Made by a program: the position numbers and the translations under genes | The notes under the pieces: generated by a model | Databases searched by the model: none | What the model was told of the DNA's origin: nothing | Seen by the model: the letters and a program-made list of their open reading frames with translations, nothing else | Shown: positions 45,110 to 58,816 of the stretch, one piece after another | Layout: the number at the start of each line of letters is the position of its first letter | Position numbering within the stretch: position 1 is the first letter of the stretch | Source: Eledone cirrhosa | Lineage: Eukaryota; Mollusca; Cephalopoda; Octopoda; Eledonidae | Assembly (NCBI GenBank): GCA_964016885.1 | Contig: OZ024742.1 | Span: forward strand, 124,391,615 to 124,455,614 | Reading direction: 5' to 3' | DNA: 64,000 nucleotides

Positions 45110-45840
45110 AAAACAGTACACACACGTAAAAAACTTATTTTTAATTTAACTTTCTATCTAATTATTTATTTTTTGTACACAGAAAAATATAATCGATCGT
45201 TTTACATGTTCACAGCTAATTGTCTGTATATCAGAATACAGTTACAGTCCATAGTCAACAATACTACCATACGTCGGAAACCTGAATGTTGCATTACAAA
45301 ATGTTAGTGTATGTCTTGTTTGACATTGAAATAAATACAAAGAAATATGGACAACTAACGAATATATTATGGCAGCAATGCGGAGGTGATTTGTTGTCAT
45401 TGATAAACTATTGAACATATAACTAATAAACTTTAACGGAAACTTGGGAATAATCAAATCTTACCACTTCAAAAATCAATAATCATTTCGTAAACCACGT
45501 TAATGCGAGACATGTATCAAATGTGGACTAGAAATCCCCTTTTCCGTCACTCAATCTCAAACACCTAGGAGAAACGTTAACGTAATGTACTAAATGATAT
45601 TAATTATTTTGCCAATGACACAGTTGCTAAATTACAATGTTAAGATTGAACTAATATTTCAACGCCACACAGTCTTATTTCAACTTCAGCTCTAAATAGT
45701 ATTTTCCCACCTTGATTTGTGAAACTAATTAACCCTTCCAAACTGATCTAGTTAACGGTAGAAGTATATATTAGATTGGTTTCTTATATTTACAATTAAA
45801 ACACTAATTTCTATTAGCAATACAGTTAAAGGACATTGTA
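45110..45840. other. no recognised feature
   Basis: AT-rich, no supported ORF. Confidence 0.5.
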
Positions 45841-46080
45841 TGCCGGTGCTTATCCATAGTATCTTTGACAGCGACTGAGAATAGAAGACTCTCCTTGGGC
45901 AGGAGTCCTGTCTGACGCAGGTTTAACTCTCCAGCAACTGCTGGTACTCACGCTAAACTCTGTGTACTGGGACAATGTGAAATAAAGTTTTTTTCATAAG
46001 AACACAACACAAACCGGTCCAGGAAACGAACCGAGGACAACACGATCGTATGTCAAGCGTACTAACTATTCTTAAAGTTC
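45841..46080 (-). mobile_element. tRNA-derived SINE, second family
   Basis: Antisense: tgccggtgcttatcc at the 3' end, agaagactctccttgggcag, actgctggtactcac, ttcataagaacacaacacaa and the head ggaaacgaaccgaggac with a B-box-like element. Sides lack a clear target duplication. Confidence 0.78.
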
Positions 46081-46744
46081 ACGTATATCCAGCTATGAAA
46101 AATTTACTTTTTAATCCAGCTTTCTATATGTACTATATTCTTTCAAATGCTATTAAATGTTTAATGTGTATCATAAACAGATAGTTACTCGACAAGGAAC
46201 ATTGTCTATACTCTCAAAATCTTTTATCTTCAATAAAAATTCCGTTTGTGGAATAAAAAGTATCTACCGAGACGATTTGTATATTACTATTGGACAATTT
46301 GGGGGGCACATATTTGGAACGTAGCTGGCTTATAAAGCGAAAATACCTTAGTTTCTCTCCAATGTAGCGACGTTTTAATAGGATATGTTTGATCATGATT
46401 GCCGAATTTATGAGAGAAAAAATGTTATTCATTTAAATGTATTTAAAATGAAATGGGGGTATTTGACAGCATAACATGAGAGAGGGGGGTAGCAAGAGAG
46501 AGCGGGGATAGGTTAAAGGAAAATCGAGGTTCCTACACATAGGTTTGTATTCAAGGACGAATTCAATTTTTAACTTTCTTTACTACGAAACCTCTCATTC
46601 CGGATGACGAGTTCGTTTCCCCGATTTAATTCTGTTAATATTATTTACCTGTTTCCAATGATTGTTTTAACTGTTATAGATATCCTACTTTGTGACATCA
46701 ATGTAGAGATCTACTTTTAATATACCTTCCTCACATCACCCCCC
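46081..46744. other. no recognised feature
   Basis: AT-rich sequence; no repeat or coding signal seen. Confidence 0.5.
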
Positions 46745-47265
<521 letters not shown>

Positions 47266-47269
47266 CTTA

Positions 47270-47980
47270 GGTGGTGCATAGAGACGTTCTCTGGCAATAA
47301 ACGAAAAAACGAAGATAATAAGTCATATGTGGAGCGTGGAGAACAATAGCACGCAAAGACAAAACCACGTAAATGGTATAGCAGAAGTTGTAGACTAAAA
47401 TTCTAACTAGGAGACCAAATGAATCTCCGCTACAGAGTTAAGAACAAAGTAAATAAATACAATACAGAAGTAATAGAAACAAATAAATACATACACGCAA
47501 ACAGATACGTACATACACAAGCATACGCAAAACATTACCATAGGTATACAAAACCACGCACATATAAATATGTGTGTGTGTGTATGCTTGTGTACAAATA
47601 AATAAATAATTATATAAACGTATATAAGTAAATAAATACGTATATAACAAGCGCACACACATACCTACAAATAAATACACGAATGTTCGGAGACGTAAGT
47701 CAACATAAACAAGAAGTACACATATACACACACCCACCATACGTACGAACCTGCATACTCACGCATACGCAAAACTCCCGTATACACATAGCCAAACCCT
47801 AAATACCAGAATATTTAAAAAGTATACGCCATAACAGTCAAATATACGTACGAGAAGGTATACATACCTTCACAAAACATACGGGTAATATATACTTACC
47901 TATGCAAATAAGTAAAGGAATAAACAAAACATATACTTAGCTGCCACATCAAGACGTAAAATATCCACGTATAGATCGTG
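47270..47980. other. A-rich low-complexity 3' UTR region of PLE copy C
   Basis: It starts with a partial second occurrence of the terminal-repeat words (gagacgttctctggcaat) and continues as A/C-rich low-complexity DNA with aaataaatac and acatacac words. No credible ORF. Confidence 0.45.
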
Positions 47981-50099
47981 CTATCCGTTAGGGTATAACG
48001 TGGGGCTGTAATACAGGAAAGTTTTGTGCAATGTATGTATACAAGCCGAAATTGCCTCAGATTTTTTGTTTAAGATATGGTCTGCGGCGTAGAGTATTTT
48101 CAGGGCCTCAGCGGCGCAGAAGTCACATGGTCTTTTATTTCCGTTATACGATCTAGCCCTAGCTAGGATCTCCCTGTGTAACTTATATTGGGTGTGGTTG
48201 TCTTTTAGACTCCAGATATGAGCTGAAAGTGACGTCATATTCCTTCTTAGAAGGTAACGAAAAGAATGGGTATGCATGTAAAGACGCTGCTTGAAACTAT
48301 TGGCGGTTAACCCTATGTAGGCCCTACGGGACGTGGGTGTTACAACCTTACATTTGTAGACAATGTTACTAGAGAGGCATTTCCCTGATAGGGGGCAATC
48401 AGCCCGATTCCTACAATTACAGTTAGTACTAACTACAGGGTTGCACGTGTTCCTACGGCTAGGTAGTTTAGCTAAATTTGAAGCTGTGATGTTATGTGCA
48501 AGGTTAGGAGTCGTAGAGTAAGACATTTTAATAGTATTTCTATTAAAAATGTTACTATATGTATGTGTAGGGGGAAAATGCTTCGTAATAAGGGAAAGAA
48601 AGAACTTAGCTAATGGTGTGGCCACCTCCATATTATATGGTGGGTTAAACCAACAAATGCGACGGTGTCTATTTCTTCTAGGTCTATTTTCGTACTCTGT
48701 ATGCTACCTTATCGACAAATCCACTACGAGCAAGAGCTTCATTGTAATAAGTGGAATGGTCGTTGAAAATGCGCTCGTTGGTGGAAAGACGGGGAAGCCT
48801 CAACGAAACGTTTTTTACCAGGTTCTTGGTTATGCTGGCAGGATGGTTGGAATGCTTACTTATGTAATTAAGCGTATCATTCGGCTTTCTATACGGGTAA
48901 TACAACCCATTCAATAAATTGAGGGTAACGTCGAGGTAATTAACGACCGAGAGATTGGCCTCAACCTGTATAGAGAGGTTGAAGCCTTTAAAGAAGGCTG
49001 TGAGTTCTTTTCTGAACCTGTCGCAAGCACGAGGTCCGCACTTAGTCATGGTCCAAAGACCATAGTCACGGTACAAAATGTTGGGGAATTCGTCCTTGAT
49101 AGAGAAAAGAAAGAAAAGGCCAATAAGATCAGTAACCTCCGCAGAGTCACTGGTGCCCATACTCACGTCGAATGGGGTACTATTGGATTGTTTAATCTAA
49201 ATAGAGTCGTCGAAATTAATCACCGACTTTCGGGCATTGAGGAACACATCAACTTCGAAATCCTTAACCACTGTGAGTGTTTTAGCGAAATTGATAGCTC
49301 TATGGAGAAGTGGTAAAGTGATTGAGGAGTAGTAATTGTTGATGTCGAATTGGATAAAACGGCAATGTTCCTTGTTACATATGCCGTTGAACCAATCAAT
49401 CACCGCGAAAGAATTGTTCCACAGTGCGAGAGGGGCCAAACTTCTAATTTCAGGTATAATTCTATCAAAAATCGTTTTACTAAGTCTACGTAAATCGGAT
49501 TTCGTAGGGTTAATAAGCCGAATAGAGGGGCTGTTCGGAAAATTGGATTTGTGATCCTTCAGAGTAAAGTGGGGAGAGATAGGGTCCAGAGGTTCGGTCC
49601 GGTCCAGGATGTTGAGATCAGATGTGATTTTAAACCCAGCATCGTTGATTTCATTGATCACACACCGATTAGTTTTACGGTAATCCTTAGTTACAACATT
49701 ATGTAGTAGTTGATTGTAAGTACTGCGCTCCACTTGATATAGGTTGCCAGTTTTGTCGGAATGGACGTGCACGGCGTTAGAATCCTTAATAGAACGAATT
49801 CTATTCTTCAGGTCTTGCTGGAAGGAATTGCTCCTATTCCGAAATTTCATACTCCGAATGAGTTCCAAGACATCATTTTCGAAGGGTAGCAATGCTGGGT
49901 TCCACGGAGGGTTATTATAGGTTTTAAATCCAAATTTATCCTGTTTGTTGTCTGATTTTCGCGGATTATCGAAATAAAAGGCACGCCAACGCAACCTTTT
50001 AATGAACGCGTCTGTTTTCTGTATCAGGAGTTTTAGGTATGTTTTCCTGCTTGGTACGGGTATGTTCTGTGTAGAAATATTCAGATGTTGTTTCTGCAT
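47981..50099 (-). pseudogene. PLE RT + GIY-YIG endonuclease, copy C (one stop, one frameshift)
   Basis: The first frame (50,099-49,197) begins MQKQHLNISTQNIPVPSRK and has VHVHSDKTGNLYQV, FTLKDHKSNFPNSPSIRLIN and RT motif A FIQFDINNYYSSI. A single in-frame TAG precedes MGTSDSAEVTDLIG (motif B). Motif C is LYRDYGLWTM, with the second catalytic Asp replaced by Tyr. NYLDVTLNL and SNHPASI follow. One frameshift near 48,690 leads to the nuclease frame (48,631-47,981): CNCRNRADCPLSGKCLSSN, IVYKCKVV, AYIGLTANSFKQRLYMHTH, SLSAHIWSLKD. The loss of the catalytic Asp indicates a dead polymerase. Confidence 0.85.
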
Positions 50100-50229
50100 G
50101 ATGAATATAAGTCAGTAGAGTGCTCAAACGAAGGAGCCAAATAGTAATAATAATAAAATTGAAGACTAAAATCCAAAGAGGGCTCGATAAGGAAAATATA
50201 TATCAAATATATAAGAACCGTAGAGCAAA

Positions 50230-50513
50230 TATTTATTAAAATAACAGATTAAAGTTTAAGCAAAGAATCGCTGCTTTCACCCTTAACGGGATCTTCTGAA
50301 ACTAACAAAGTCAATCTTTAAACGCAGAACTGGATATTTCAAAAAAAGTTGCAACCGGAGGAAGACAGGAAGACGATACTTTGGTTCGTGGAAACGTTCG
50401 CTGGCAAAGAACGGAAAAAAAACGAATAATACGTCATTAATAGGAGCGGTAAAAACAATTACGCGCAAAGACAGAACCACGTTTATGGTATAAAAGAGGT
50501 CGTAGACTAATGT
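50230..50513 (-). repeat. 5' terminal repeat of PLE copy C
   Basis: Direct repeat of 46,981-47,265, with the same hammerhead-like CAGAAGA motif on the minus strand. Confidence 0.8.
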
Positions 50514-50514
50514 T

Positions 50515-50622
50515 CTATATATACATATACATATATATATGTAAATATCTGTGCGAGCGTGTGTGTGTGCGTGTCGTGTGCGTGTGTGTGTGTGTGTATG
50601 TGTGTGTATGTGTGTGTGTTTA
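50515..50622. repeat. (TA)n-(TG)n microsatellite
   Basis: TA-rich run then interrupted TG run, directly outside the PLE. Confidence 0.9.
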
Positions 50623-50880
50623 TTGATATTTCTTGGTGTATGTGAATGTAGCATTGAATGAAATACTAGCGCTCCGAAGTTATATTGCAAGAACGAATCA
50701 AGCCTTATAGCGTAAGATTTGTTCATTTCTTACTGATTTCGAAAGGCAAACGTTGGTAAATATGAGTTTGAGCATAACACAAAATGGACTTAGAATATCT
50801 TTTGTGGAGATTTATGTACAGTGCGTTCAGTGTATTTCTCTAAAGAGGAAATATACGTTGGTAACGTATAATTGTAGTAT

Positions 50881-51055
50881 TGCCAGACCGTCGGACACCG
50901 TGCAACATCACATAGAGTCACGGCCTTTTACGTACTTTTTACAAATCTCTCTTAGGTTACCTTTTCCTTTCACCTTTACAGGATGCATAAAATTAAGTTC
51001 CAGGAACGCACTGGGATCGATTTAATCGACTTTTCCGCCCGTCAAATTGTTTTCT
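50881..51055 (+). mobile_element. tRNA-derived SINE, diverged
   Basis: ggttaccttttcctttcacc, ttacaggatgcataaaatta, ttccaggaacgcactggg and gatcgatttaatcgactt correspond to the standard body (gttgcctttcatc, ggatcgataaaataag, taccagt.acgcactgg, gtcgat.taatcgact). The head is degenerate. Confidence 0.75.
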
Positions 51056-51289
51056 ATTGTACTAAATCAGAAATCAGTATATATATGTAATATGTAACCT
51101 TATAGTTAAAACGTATGCCATTAAACCTAGAAAAATCACAATATAATACTTAAATCTGATTATTTGATATGAATATGGCGTTTGCTGCAATAATCGTCTC
51201 TGCGGAATTGGAGCTACACTATACGTTTCCTCTATTTCATAAATATTCAACAATTTCATATTTTTCTGTCCTTACAATACCTTTATGCG

Positions 51290-51425
51290 GTAAATTGGCA
51301 GAGTCATTAGAACGTCGGAGAGTTCAGAACCCGCTGAGGTCAACTTTGCCTGCGTTCAATTCAAGATCGATAACCAGGTTTCATTCTAGTACTAGCGTCG
51401 ATTATTCCTCTATAATACTTTCACG
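51290..51425 (+). mobile_element. tRNA-derived SINE, diverged
   Basis: The tRNA-like head ggcagagtcattagaacgtc with gttcagaacccgctgaggtc (B-box region) is followed by aactttgcctgcgttcaatt and gatcgataaccaggttt. The remainder is eroded. Confidence 0.7.
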
Positions 51426-51968
51426 CTTCCATTCTTTCACTCCGTATCCTCCTCTGGAAGACATCTGCAAAATTCAAACCGTGGGAGATCACCTCTGCAG
51501 GATCAAACATATAACCTAAAAACGTCCTATATCAATACTGTGCCTCTATGATTAACTCAGATGTAACGATACCATGCATCTATCCATCCAGAATACATTT
51601 GGAGAGAGGGGGTGAAATGAAAAGATTTATCCTACAATATTTATGCTTTGGTCATTGTGGAATTTAAAACATTTATCGTACAAGTTCGACTTCATATAAG
51701 GTAGTATATACATCTTTAAAGCACATAATATCAATAACCATGAATAAATGTATGAAGTAGGTCTCGTATGTTCCACATCGTTGCTATAATAGAATTATCT
51801 CCGATGAGCTCCCAGAAGGATATGGTACGATTTGGGGTTCTAATTAAAACAAATACATTATGTTTGTATCATATCGGTTGGGATCAATTATATATTGATA
51901 TATAGAACTAAACTCTACTTAATTATATAGATATATACATACAAACACACACACATACACACACAGAG

Positions 51969-51969
<1 letters not shown>
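51426..51969. other. no recognised feature
   Basis: AT-rich, no supported feature. Confidence 0.5.

Positions 51970-52016
<47 letters not shown>
51970..52016. repeat. (TA)n microsatellite
   Basis: Pure TA run; the 52,017-52,330 interval to its right is unremarkable AT-rich DNA. Confidence 0.95.
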
Positions 52017-52019
<3 letters not shown>

Positions 52020-52404
52020 CATACATATATTAGTGTAAGCGAATATGAGTTTATCTGCATCAGCTTCCTAGTGTACATTACATATAACTTAATCCATCAA
52101 TATTTGAAACATAGGAGATTACGAAATATTAAATCTACATCACTTGATCTTATTTGTATGAAACGCTTATATGTATGGATTTTTATGGAACAGTCAGTAG
52201 GTGCAACGAGATGTAATAGCCTAGTTCTATCTGTTTATTCTCTTTCATTTTAAGGATTATACTTCCATTATTCCTTATTGTTTTACGTTCACACAAATTT
52301 CCCTCTAAATTGAGAATATACTCGTATATATTCATACACACACACCCGCACAGAGACACACACACACACACATGTATATATGCATATATATAGATATATA
52401 TATA

Positions 52405-52560
52405 TATGATCGGTGTGGAATGCTTAAAGCGTCCGTAGGCGGTAGGCCGTTTGAGCACTCGATGCTCTTACAGAGCAAAGTATAATCGAACCTGACTCTG
52501 AAATCGCAAGATCCTCAGATACGTCTCGATTCTACGAAGCAGAGTTTCCAAATGTCCAGT
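52405..52560. other. GC-richer 155-bp block, unclassified
   Basis: gatcggtgtggaatgctta through cagagtttccaaatgtccag, higher GC than both microsatellite flanks, no ORF. Possibly a transposon fragment. Confidence 0.3.
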
Positions 52561-52609
52561 ATATATATATATATATACATACATATTTCTATATGTATAT
52601 AAATATGTA

Positions 52610-52680
<71 letters not shown>

Positions 52681-52750
52681 CATTCACACACACAAACATA
52701 TATGTTTGTGAGTGTGAATATATATATATGTATGTATGTGTGTGTGTGTA

Positions 52751-52782
<32 letters not shown>

Positions 52783-52808
52783 TGTGTGTGTGCGTGTGTG
52801 TATATATA
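52561..52808. repeat. (TA)n and (TG)n microsatellites
   Basis: TA run to 52,674, about 60 bp of spacer, then interrupted TG run 52,735-52,803. Confidence 0.95.
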
Positions 52809-53032
52809 TAGCTATGATGAAATATATGGAGAATAGAAATGGCTGTGTAGTTGCTACTTAAAGTAACTTAAAATGCAGTGAGAATACGAAGAGTGCAAGA
52901 ACAGGGAGGGGGGAAGATATATATATATATAGAGAGAGAGGGGTAGAGAGAGAGATGTAGAGATAGAAGATATGTATATATATTGATAGATAGATAGATT
53001 GATGGTTATTCATTTATTATGCCTAAACAGGG

Positions 53033-53800
53033 ATCTTGTTCCTCACATCACTCGAGATCACGGCCTTGAGATACTTGAAATCGTCCACCTTCTCCATGTA
53101 GAATGCACTGTGGATGTTTCCCTTAATGGATGAGTGTTTGTCTTGGGTAATAATCGGAAGAGTACGGTGGAGAATACTAGCGGCCGAAATTGGGTTCTTC
53201 CGAACGAATTTGGGATAACATTACTCGAAAGATTCCGTAGATCAGACATGGGAGAGTCGAAAGATTCCGTAGATCGGATATGAGAGAGTCGCTCCTGGTA
53301 GAATAGATATTATGACCATGGGGTTAGAATGTCTAGGGAAAGAATCGCTGGACAGCTTTTACGGGCTAAACCAACTGGCAAAATGGCAAGGGTACACCAC
53401 GCAGAAGATGGTTCCATAACGTCCAATAACTTGCTTGTTATCACGTGGCGCATTAATCCCACCATTCGTGAACACGGTCCTGAGATTCCTAACACTCCCT
53501 ATCTTCTTCAGTGGAACATCATTCACATGTATAGTGGGTTGTGGAGGCTTAATTGAGAGAAAAAGTGTCTCAGTTTTCGCATCACTAATTTTGATTCCAG
53601 ACATGTAACACGTGGAATCAAGCCAATCAAGTGCAAGTCAGAGATCTCCATTTGTAGAGTTAAGTAACACTATGTCGTCTGAAAATTACAGCCCACTGAT
53701 TTCAAACCCGCCACTCATTACACAACTTCCAGCCCGGCTGTGCATATCAATAATGAACAGGAGAGGCGTCAGCATTTATATAAATTATTTATATCGCAGA
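53033..53800. pseudogene. rearranged LINE reverse-transcriptase fragments in opposing orientations
   Basis: Three pieces of the palm-to-C-terminus part of a LINE RT lie head to head. 53,100-53,033 on the minus strand reads KVDDFKYLKAVISSDVR. 53,100-53,395 on the plus strand reads MDECLSWVI, AAEIGFFRTNLGITL and RERIAGQLLRAKPTGKMAR. 53,800-53,400 on the minus strand reads LTPLLFIIDMHS, FSDDIVLLNS (motif C with the Asp pair) and MSGIKISDAKTETLF. The blocks belong in one protein order, so the locus has been inverted at least once, as twin-primed LINE insertion or later rearrangement can do. A repeated tcgaaagattccgtagatc is visible at 53,224 and 53,257. Confidence 0.65.
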
Positions 53801-53819
53801 ATTAACATTAACTCTTAAC

Positions 53820-55430
53820 AAATAGATATCTGTACTAATGTGTAACTCAGTGCCGTTGCTAGTCAATTACATCATTCAATAAAACAAACTTTAATTATCA
53901 AATATATCTTTAAATTGAATTTTTAATGTCGGAAATAGATTACAATTAGATCAGTTAGGGGAGTAGTGTTGTTTCTGCTTGAATATACGTAGTTTGTCTT
54001 GGAATTGTCTTAATGTATTTTCTTTACATTTGAATGCATTTGATCGACTCAGTTGCTGAAAACTTAATATGTTATTGTTTCAGTTAGAAATACCTAATGA
54101 TGCTCATATAATAAGATATGGAACGGGAATACGATTATACTCATTCATCTACAGGATTAAAATATATTTGAATATTTAGGAAATTTACTACAGCCCTAAA
54201 TGAACTAGCCTTCATTAATTTCAGAATTGATTTTCTTCTCATTCTGAATATCTGATGTGCAAAACGACCCTCTACCACCCTGTGAGGAATGAAATCCAAT
54301 GACCGCTGTTAAGATATTCTTATTAAATAAATGTAGATTTTAATACAGTAAATCATACCCAAATCTTTTATATTAGAAAATAACACATTGAGGATTCCAG
54401 TTATCTACAAAATTGATGACATAATCTGTTTCACTATCTATCATCAGTGTAGTTTTGGAACTTAAAACATTGGAAAATACAAGAAAAATACCATATATAT
54501 ATATATACAGTGTGAAGCGTGAACCTAATACCAACACTGTTTGTACTGCACTCATCGTTATTGTTTTTTTTTAGGTTTTGTTCTTTTTTTAAACTTATAT
54601 TTATATATACATAGATAAATTGTTATTCGGGTTTGAAAAGAGAGGAACGATAAATACATATATTTCTCGATATGTTATTCCTGTCTTGATATTGAATATA
54701 TGTAAAATAGATTTAAAATTATAAATATATCCGAACGCGATGCCATAGAAAAAAAAAATAGTAATAATTGAAGTCTTGAAATTATATAGCAGTATGATTC
54801 TTTAATAAGCTGTATACGCTATTACAATAATAATTTAAAAAAACTAGAATCCTTCACTTTTAATACTTCTTCTACTCGATATGTAGGCAATAAAATATTT
54901 GACTTTTATATTTTATGATAATAAAATAAAATAATGAAGATGTATTAAGCAGTAGTCTTAAAACTAAATATATGAATGTGTATTATATTAAATAAAGAAC
55001 ATCATAAATATTGTAGAAGATTTGTAATTTAAGTGGATTAAGAAAAAGAGGTAATTATGTTAAAAGTCTATTTCCACTCCCGTTAATTAACTATCGTATA
55101 AAGATCAAGATATATTTAATTTAATATAATGAGTAGTTTCAAATGATATGGTTTTATCATTACATCAAGTTCTTTGAAACATTTGTTAAAGTAGATGCCT
55201 TATAGGAGAAATATGTATTTTCTTCTGCATTACATATTAAAATCTAATATTTCTATATAAATGGAATAGCTGACTTCAATATCAACCAAATTAGCGAATT
55301 TATATTAGTGAAAAATGTATTTTGAAATGCACATCAGTACAGGTAGCTATGTTTGTTTAATGGTTGTGTGCACACATGCCTGCGAGCATATATTCGCGTG
55401 TGAATATCTATATGTGCTGAAGTATGTGTG
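53820..55430. other. 1.6 kb without recognised features
   Basis: Strongly AT-rich, no credible ORF or repeat. Confidence 0.5.
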
Positions 55431-55528
55431 TCAGTTTGTGTATGTGTGTGTCTGTGCGTGCGTATGTATGTATTTGTGCGTGTGCGTGTGTGTGTATGTG
55501 TGTGTGTATGTGTGTGTGTGTGTGTGAG
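55431..55528. repeat. (TG)n-like microsatellite
   Basis: Interrupted TG run with CG and TA variants. Confidence 0.9.
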
Positions 55529-56239
55529 TTAATTTATCAAATAAATCCCCGAGAAAATGAATCAACTTTATTTTGTTAATTCGCATATTTGATCGTTTAT
55601 AAGGCAGCACGTCGGAGCATATTTTGAAAATGAAAGCTTTAGGGCTGTCAAATTTATTCCTATTGAAATGGTATAAATAAATGACTGATAAGTTAAGAGG
55701 GCCGGTAGAAAGCAGTAGGAATATATAAAGGGCAAAGGATGACAAATAAAATAAAACAAAGTAACGTTATTCCCATTATATTTCAACAAGATATTGCAGG
55801 GCTAATACTTTCTTTTAAAATGGGAAAGGATAAGATTCAAAACAAAAACGAACTACCTCGCAACAGATCTTTGCTTGTTTTTCTGATAATTTGAGCATTG
55901 TCAGCATGATAATATAGTCAGCCTGGTTCAGGTATGATGAGAATAACATTTGGATCATCTCAGTATGAACGTCAATATCTAAAGAAATTCATTCCTGGAT
56001 ACCGCTTCAGATTTTGTATTTGTTATCAAGCACTACAAGAGCATTGAAGCAACGTATGTATGATCAGAATCATTCTAGCCATTACCATGCCATGAGAAGA
56101 CCAGGCACAGTGCAGTCATGATCACACATATACCTATAGTTTGAATTGGATGGTATAACGAATAGGTAGCTCTAATACTTCAGATTATCACAAAAGCACT
56201 CGACGTTGTGCGTATCGCCATCCTTGTATTTTCATTGAA
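55529..56239. other. no recognised feature
   Basis: No supported feature. Confidence 0.5.
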
Positions 56240-56249
56240 GTATATATAC

Positions 56250-56317
<68 letters not shown>

Positions 56318-56435
56318 TTCAATGAAATATGTGTAATTGCGAAAGTATGTGTGTGTGTATGTATGTGTGTGGGTATAAACACACACGCATACACACACAC
56401 ACCCACATACGAACACACACACACACACACACACA

Positions 56436-56527
<92 letters not shown>

Positions 56528-56530
56528 CAT
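56240..56530. repeat. compound (TA)n, (TG)n, (AC)n, (TA)n microsatellite
   Basis: TA run to 56,316 flanked by acttcaatgaa on the right and its complement ttcattgaagt on the left, then TG and AC arms and a second TA run (56,477-56,529). The TG and AC arms are complementary. Confidence 0.95.
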
Positions 56531-56919
56531 ATGTATGTGTGTAAACGGTTACAAAGTATTGGGTGAGTACTAAATTATATAATTAAAAACAAAATTATTT
56601 GAGAATATTCTCGCACGTATTTCATTGTGGAACATCTCAGGTATTCATCTATATTCCTGCAACTGGCGCACTTCGAGCATTTCCATTAGCTTCTTTTTTT
56701 ATGTCAGTTCCTATGTCTTTACATATTTTTTTCAGTCTAATATTATTGTTTAACAAGTGCGTCAATTTGAATATCATCCGCTGACGATGTCGAACTATTT
56801 AATTTTACATTGTTAGCTTACAGATTTTCCCCAAGGCAAGCAATAGAGATTTGTGAAAGTAATATACAGTCACTCTATTATCTTCCATTTCCGTTGCCTA
56901 AGTCTGAAGTGTCTCGAGC
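56531..56919. other. no recognised feature
   Basis: AT-rich sequence with short ORFs only. Confidence 0.45.
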
Positions 56920-57165
56920 CCAGTGGAACATGTGGCCAACGCTTATACCAATTTTTTAGGGACTGAGAGTACGAGACAGTAACAGACGTTATTCCATCAC
57001 AGGCTTTAGCCACAGCTATTGCTCGTATACATTTTCAGCCGAATATACTGGAGCAACTTGAGATGAAGTGATCTGCTCCAAAACGCAACACACAGCCCAA
57101 GCCATAAATCGAACCACTAACATTATGATCCTGTCCAACACACTTACCACTAGTATACCCGTTTC
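56920..57165 (-). mobile_element. tRNA-derived SINE, second family, diverged
   Basis: Antisense: ccaacgcttataccaat, gactgagagtacgag, ggagcaacttgagatgaag, acgcaacacacagcccaag and the head ataaatcgaaccactaac, then cactaacattatgatcc. Same order as the copies at 24,645 and 45,841. Confidence 0.72.
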
Positions 57166-58230
57166 CAGCATTTTTATTGAGAATGGTTAATGACTCCCAC
57201 AAATTTTCAATTTTCTCCTACGAAATGGAATTTAAATTTGAGAATTGGTTCCGTTCCTAATTCAGCATATCAACTCTGAAATTATTTCTAATACAAGCGT
57301 GGAACTTAATATCATAGTGCTAATGTTCACAATAGCAGCTCTCTGGCTACCACATATACACACGTTAAAAAAAACTGAAGTCAAGCCTATTTGGTTAAAT
57401 GCAGTTAAGAAATATGTCAAAATACATAGAAAACCACGTGTATAATTCTATGGTTAAACAGAACCCAACGTATTGAATTTGTGTGAAATAGGTTTCAACA
57501 CTAAATCCAAATACACTGGCATTTGATAGAAAAGACATAAACACCGAGGATGTAAATAAAGGGTAAATAAAGGATTAGACCACGAAGATAAAACAAACGT
57601 AAAGTGACAGAAGGAAACTTATATAAACTATATTCACATCGTAAAGCTATATTCTACAAGAAAAACAATCTAACTGCCAACATATGTGTTTCTACTATAT
57701 TGATGCAAACCATAACACCGACATAGCAATAACATTAGATGTTAATTCACTACCTAAATTAAAAAAAGAGGAATATTTTTAAAAACGAAAGTATGTCAGA
57801 CAGTGGAGTAGAGTAGAACATTTTAAATGAGCTGAAAATGGAAATAAAATCAAACAACAAACAGATGCAAAAAGTGCAAACAAATCTTATAACATTAACC
57901 TATAAACATTACTAGAGAAGTATTCAAAGGATAGAGATAATGCGAAAAAAATATATAAAACACTATCCGAAAAAAATATCAAAAGCAGTCATACCTACAT
58001 TATCGACCAATACAAGCGGAACCAAAACTATGTCAATGTTCGTATGGAAACAATTAAATTTCAAATTCCTAATGTAAAATGTTACTTTTATAATGTCCTA
58101 ACACGGTAATTTTTAGCACACACACAATGACACAAACACAAACACACATGTACACATGTACACACATGCACATGCATAACCCCGATGTATATATATAAAT
58201 GTATTATTATTACTATATATATATATATAT
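57166..58230. other. about 1 kb without recognised features
   Basis: A-rich sequence with short frames. A stretch near 57,780-58,010 hints at old coding sequence on the plus strand but I could not assign it. Confidence 0.4.
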
Positions 58231-58352
58231 AGTAATAATAATAAATTTGAAGACTAAAATCGAAAGAGGGCTCGATAAGGATAAATATATATCAAATATA
58301 TAAGAACCCGTTAAGAGTGAAAGCAGCGATTCTTTGCTTAAACTTTAATCTA
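58231..58352. mobile_element. short derivative of the copy-C PLE family
   Basis: aataaatttgaagactaaaa, gagggctcgataagg and then a jump to cgttaagagtgaaagcagcg and gcttaaactttaatc. The hammerhead-like half-motif is kept, the rest deleted. It is joined directly to a SINE. Confidence 0.75.
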
Positions 58353-58465
58353 CCCCGTAAGGATGAAAGGCAAAGTCAACCTCGGCGGGATTTGAACTCA
58401 GATCGTAAAGGGACGTAACTATGCTAGAAAGCATGGCGTCCGACCCTCTACCGATACTGCCAAAT
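58353..58465 (-). mobile_element. tRNA-derived SINE, 3' part missing
   Basis: taccccgtaaggatgaaagg, cctcggcgggatttgaactc, gggacgtaactatgctag, catggcgtccgaccctctac, cgatactgcc: a complete head and mid-body in antisense. The ggcacaaggcc tail is absent where it meets the PLE derivative. Confidence 0.88.
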
Positions 58466-58771
58466 ATATATATAATATGTGTAAGTCACATATGTAAAAT
58501 TTGGCTTCGTTTATTATAAATTATAGATATACTTCTATATATATTTCCATGACGGCAATCATTGGCTGTGACCTCTTCAGGCAGTCCGAATAGGAGTGGG
58601 AAATACAGGTACACATGTTGTTGAAGTGTGTTTCACTCCATCAATACATCGATATGTCCAGCTCCTGGTAGTGTTGTTATTTCTCTGAGGAACTGGAATC
58701 ATATGAGTTAGAACAAACGAATTTCGGCGTCCCGTTGGTCAGTTGTGGGATCATTCCTCATATACCAATAT

Positions 58772-58776
58772 ATACT

Positions 58777-58814
<38 letters not shown>
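58772..58814. repeat. (TA)n microsatellite with complementary flanks
   Basis: TA run bracketed by actcaa and ttgagt, forming one extended palindrome. Confidence 0.95.

Positions 58815-58816
<2 letters not shown>

Noticed and set aside
50283..50726. 147-codon minus-strand ORF
   Set aside because: It lies in a PLE terminal repeat and a microsatellite, and has no protein similarity.
57780..58010. Possible old coding stretch on the plus strand
   Set aside because: Short frames with stops and no recognisable motif.
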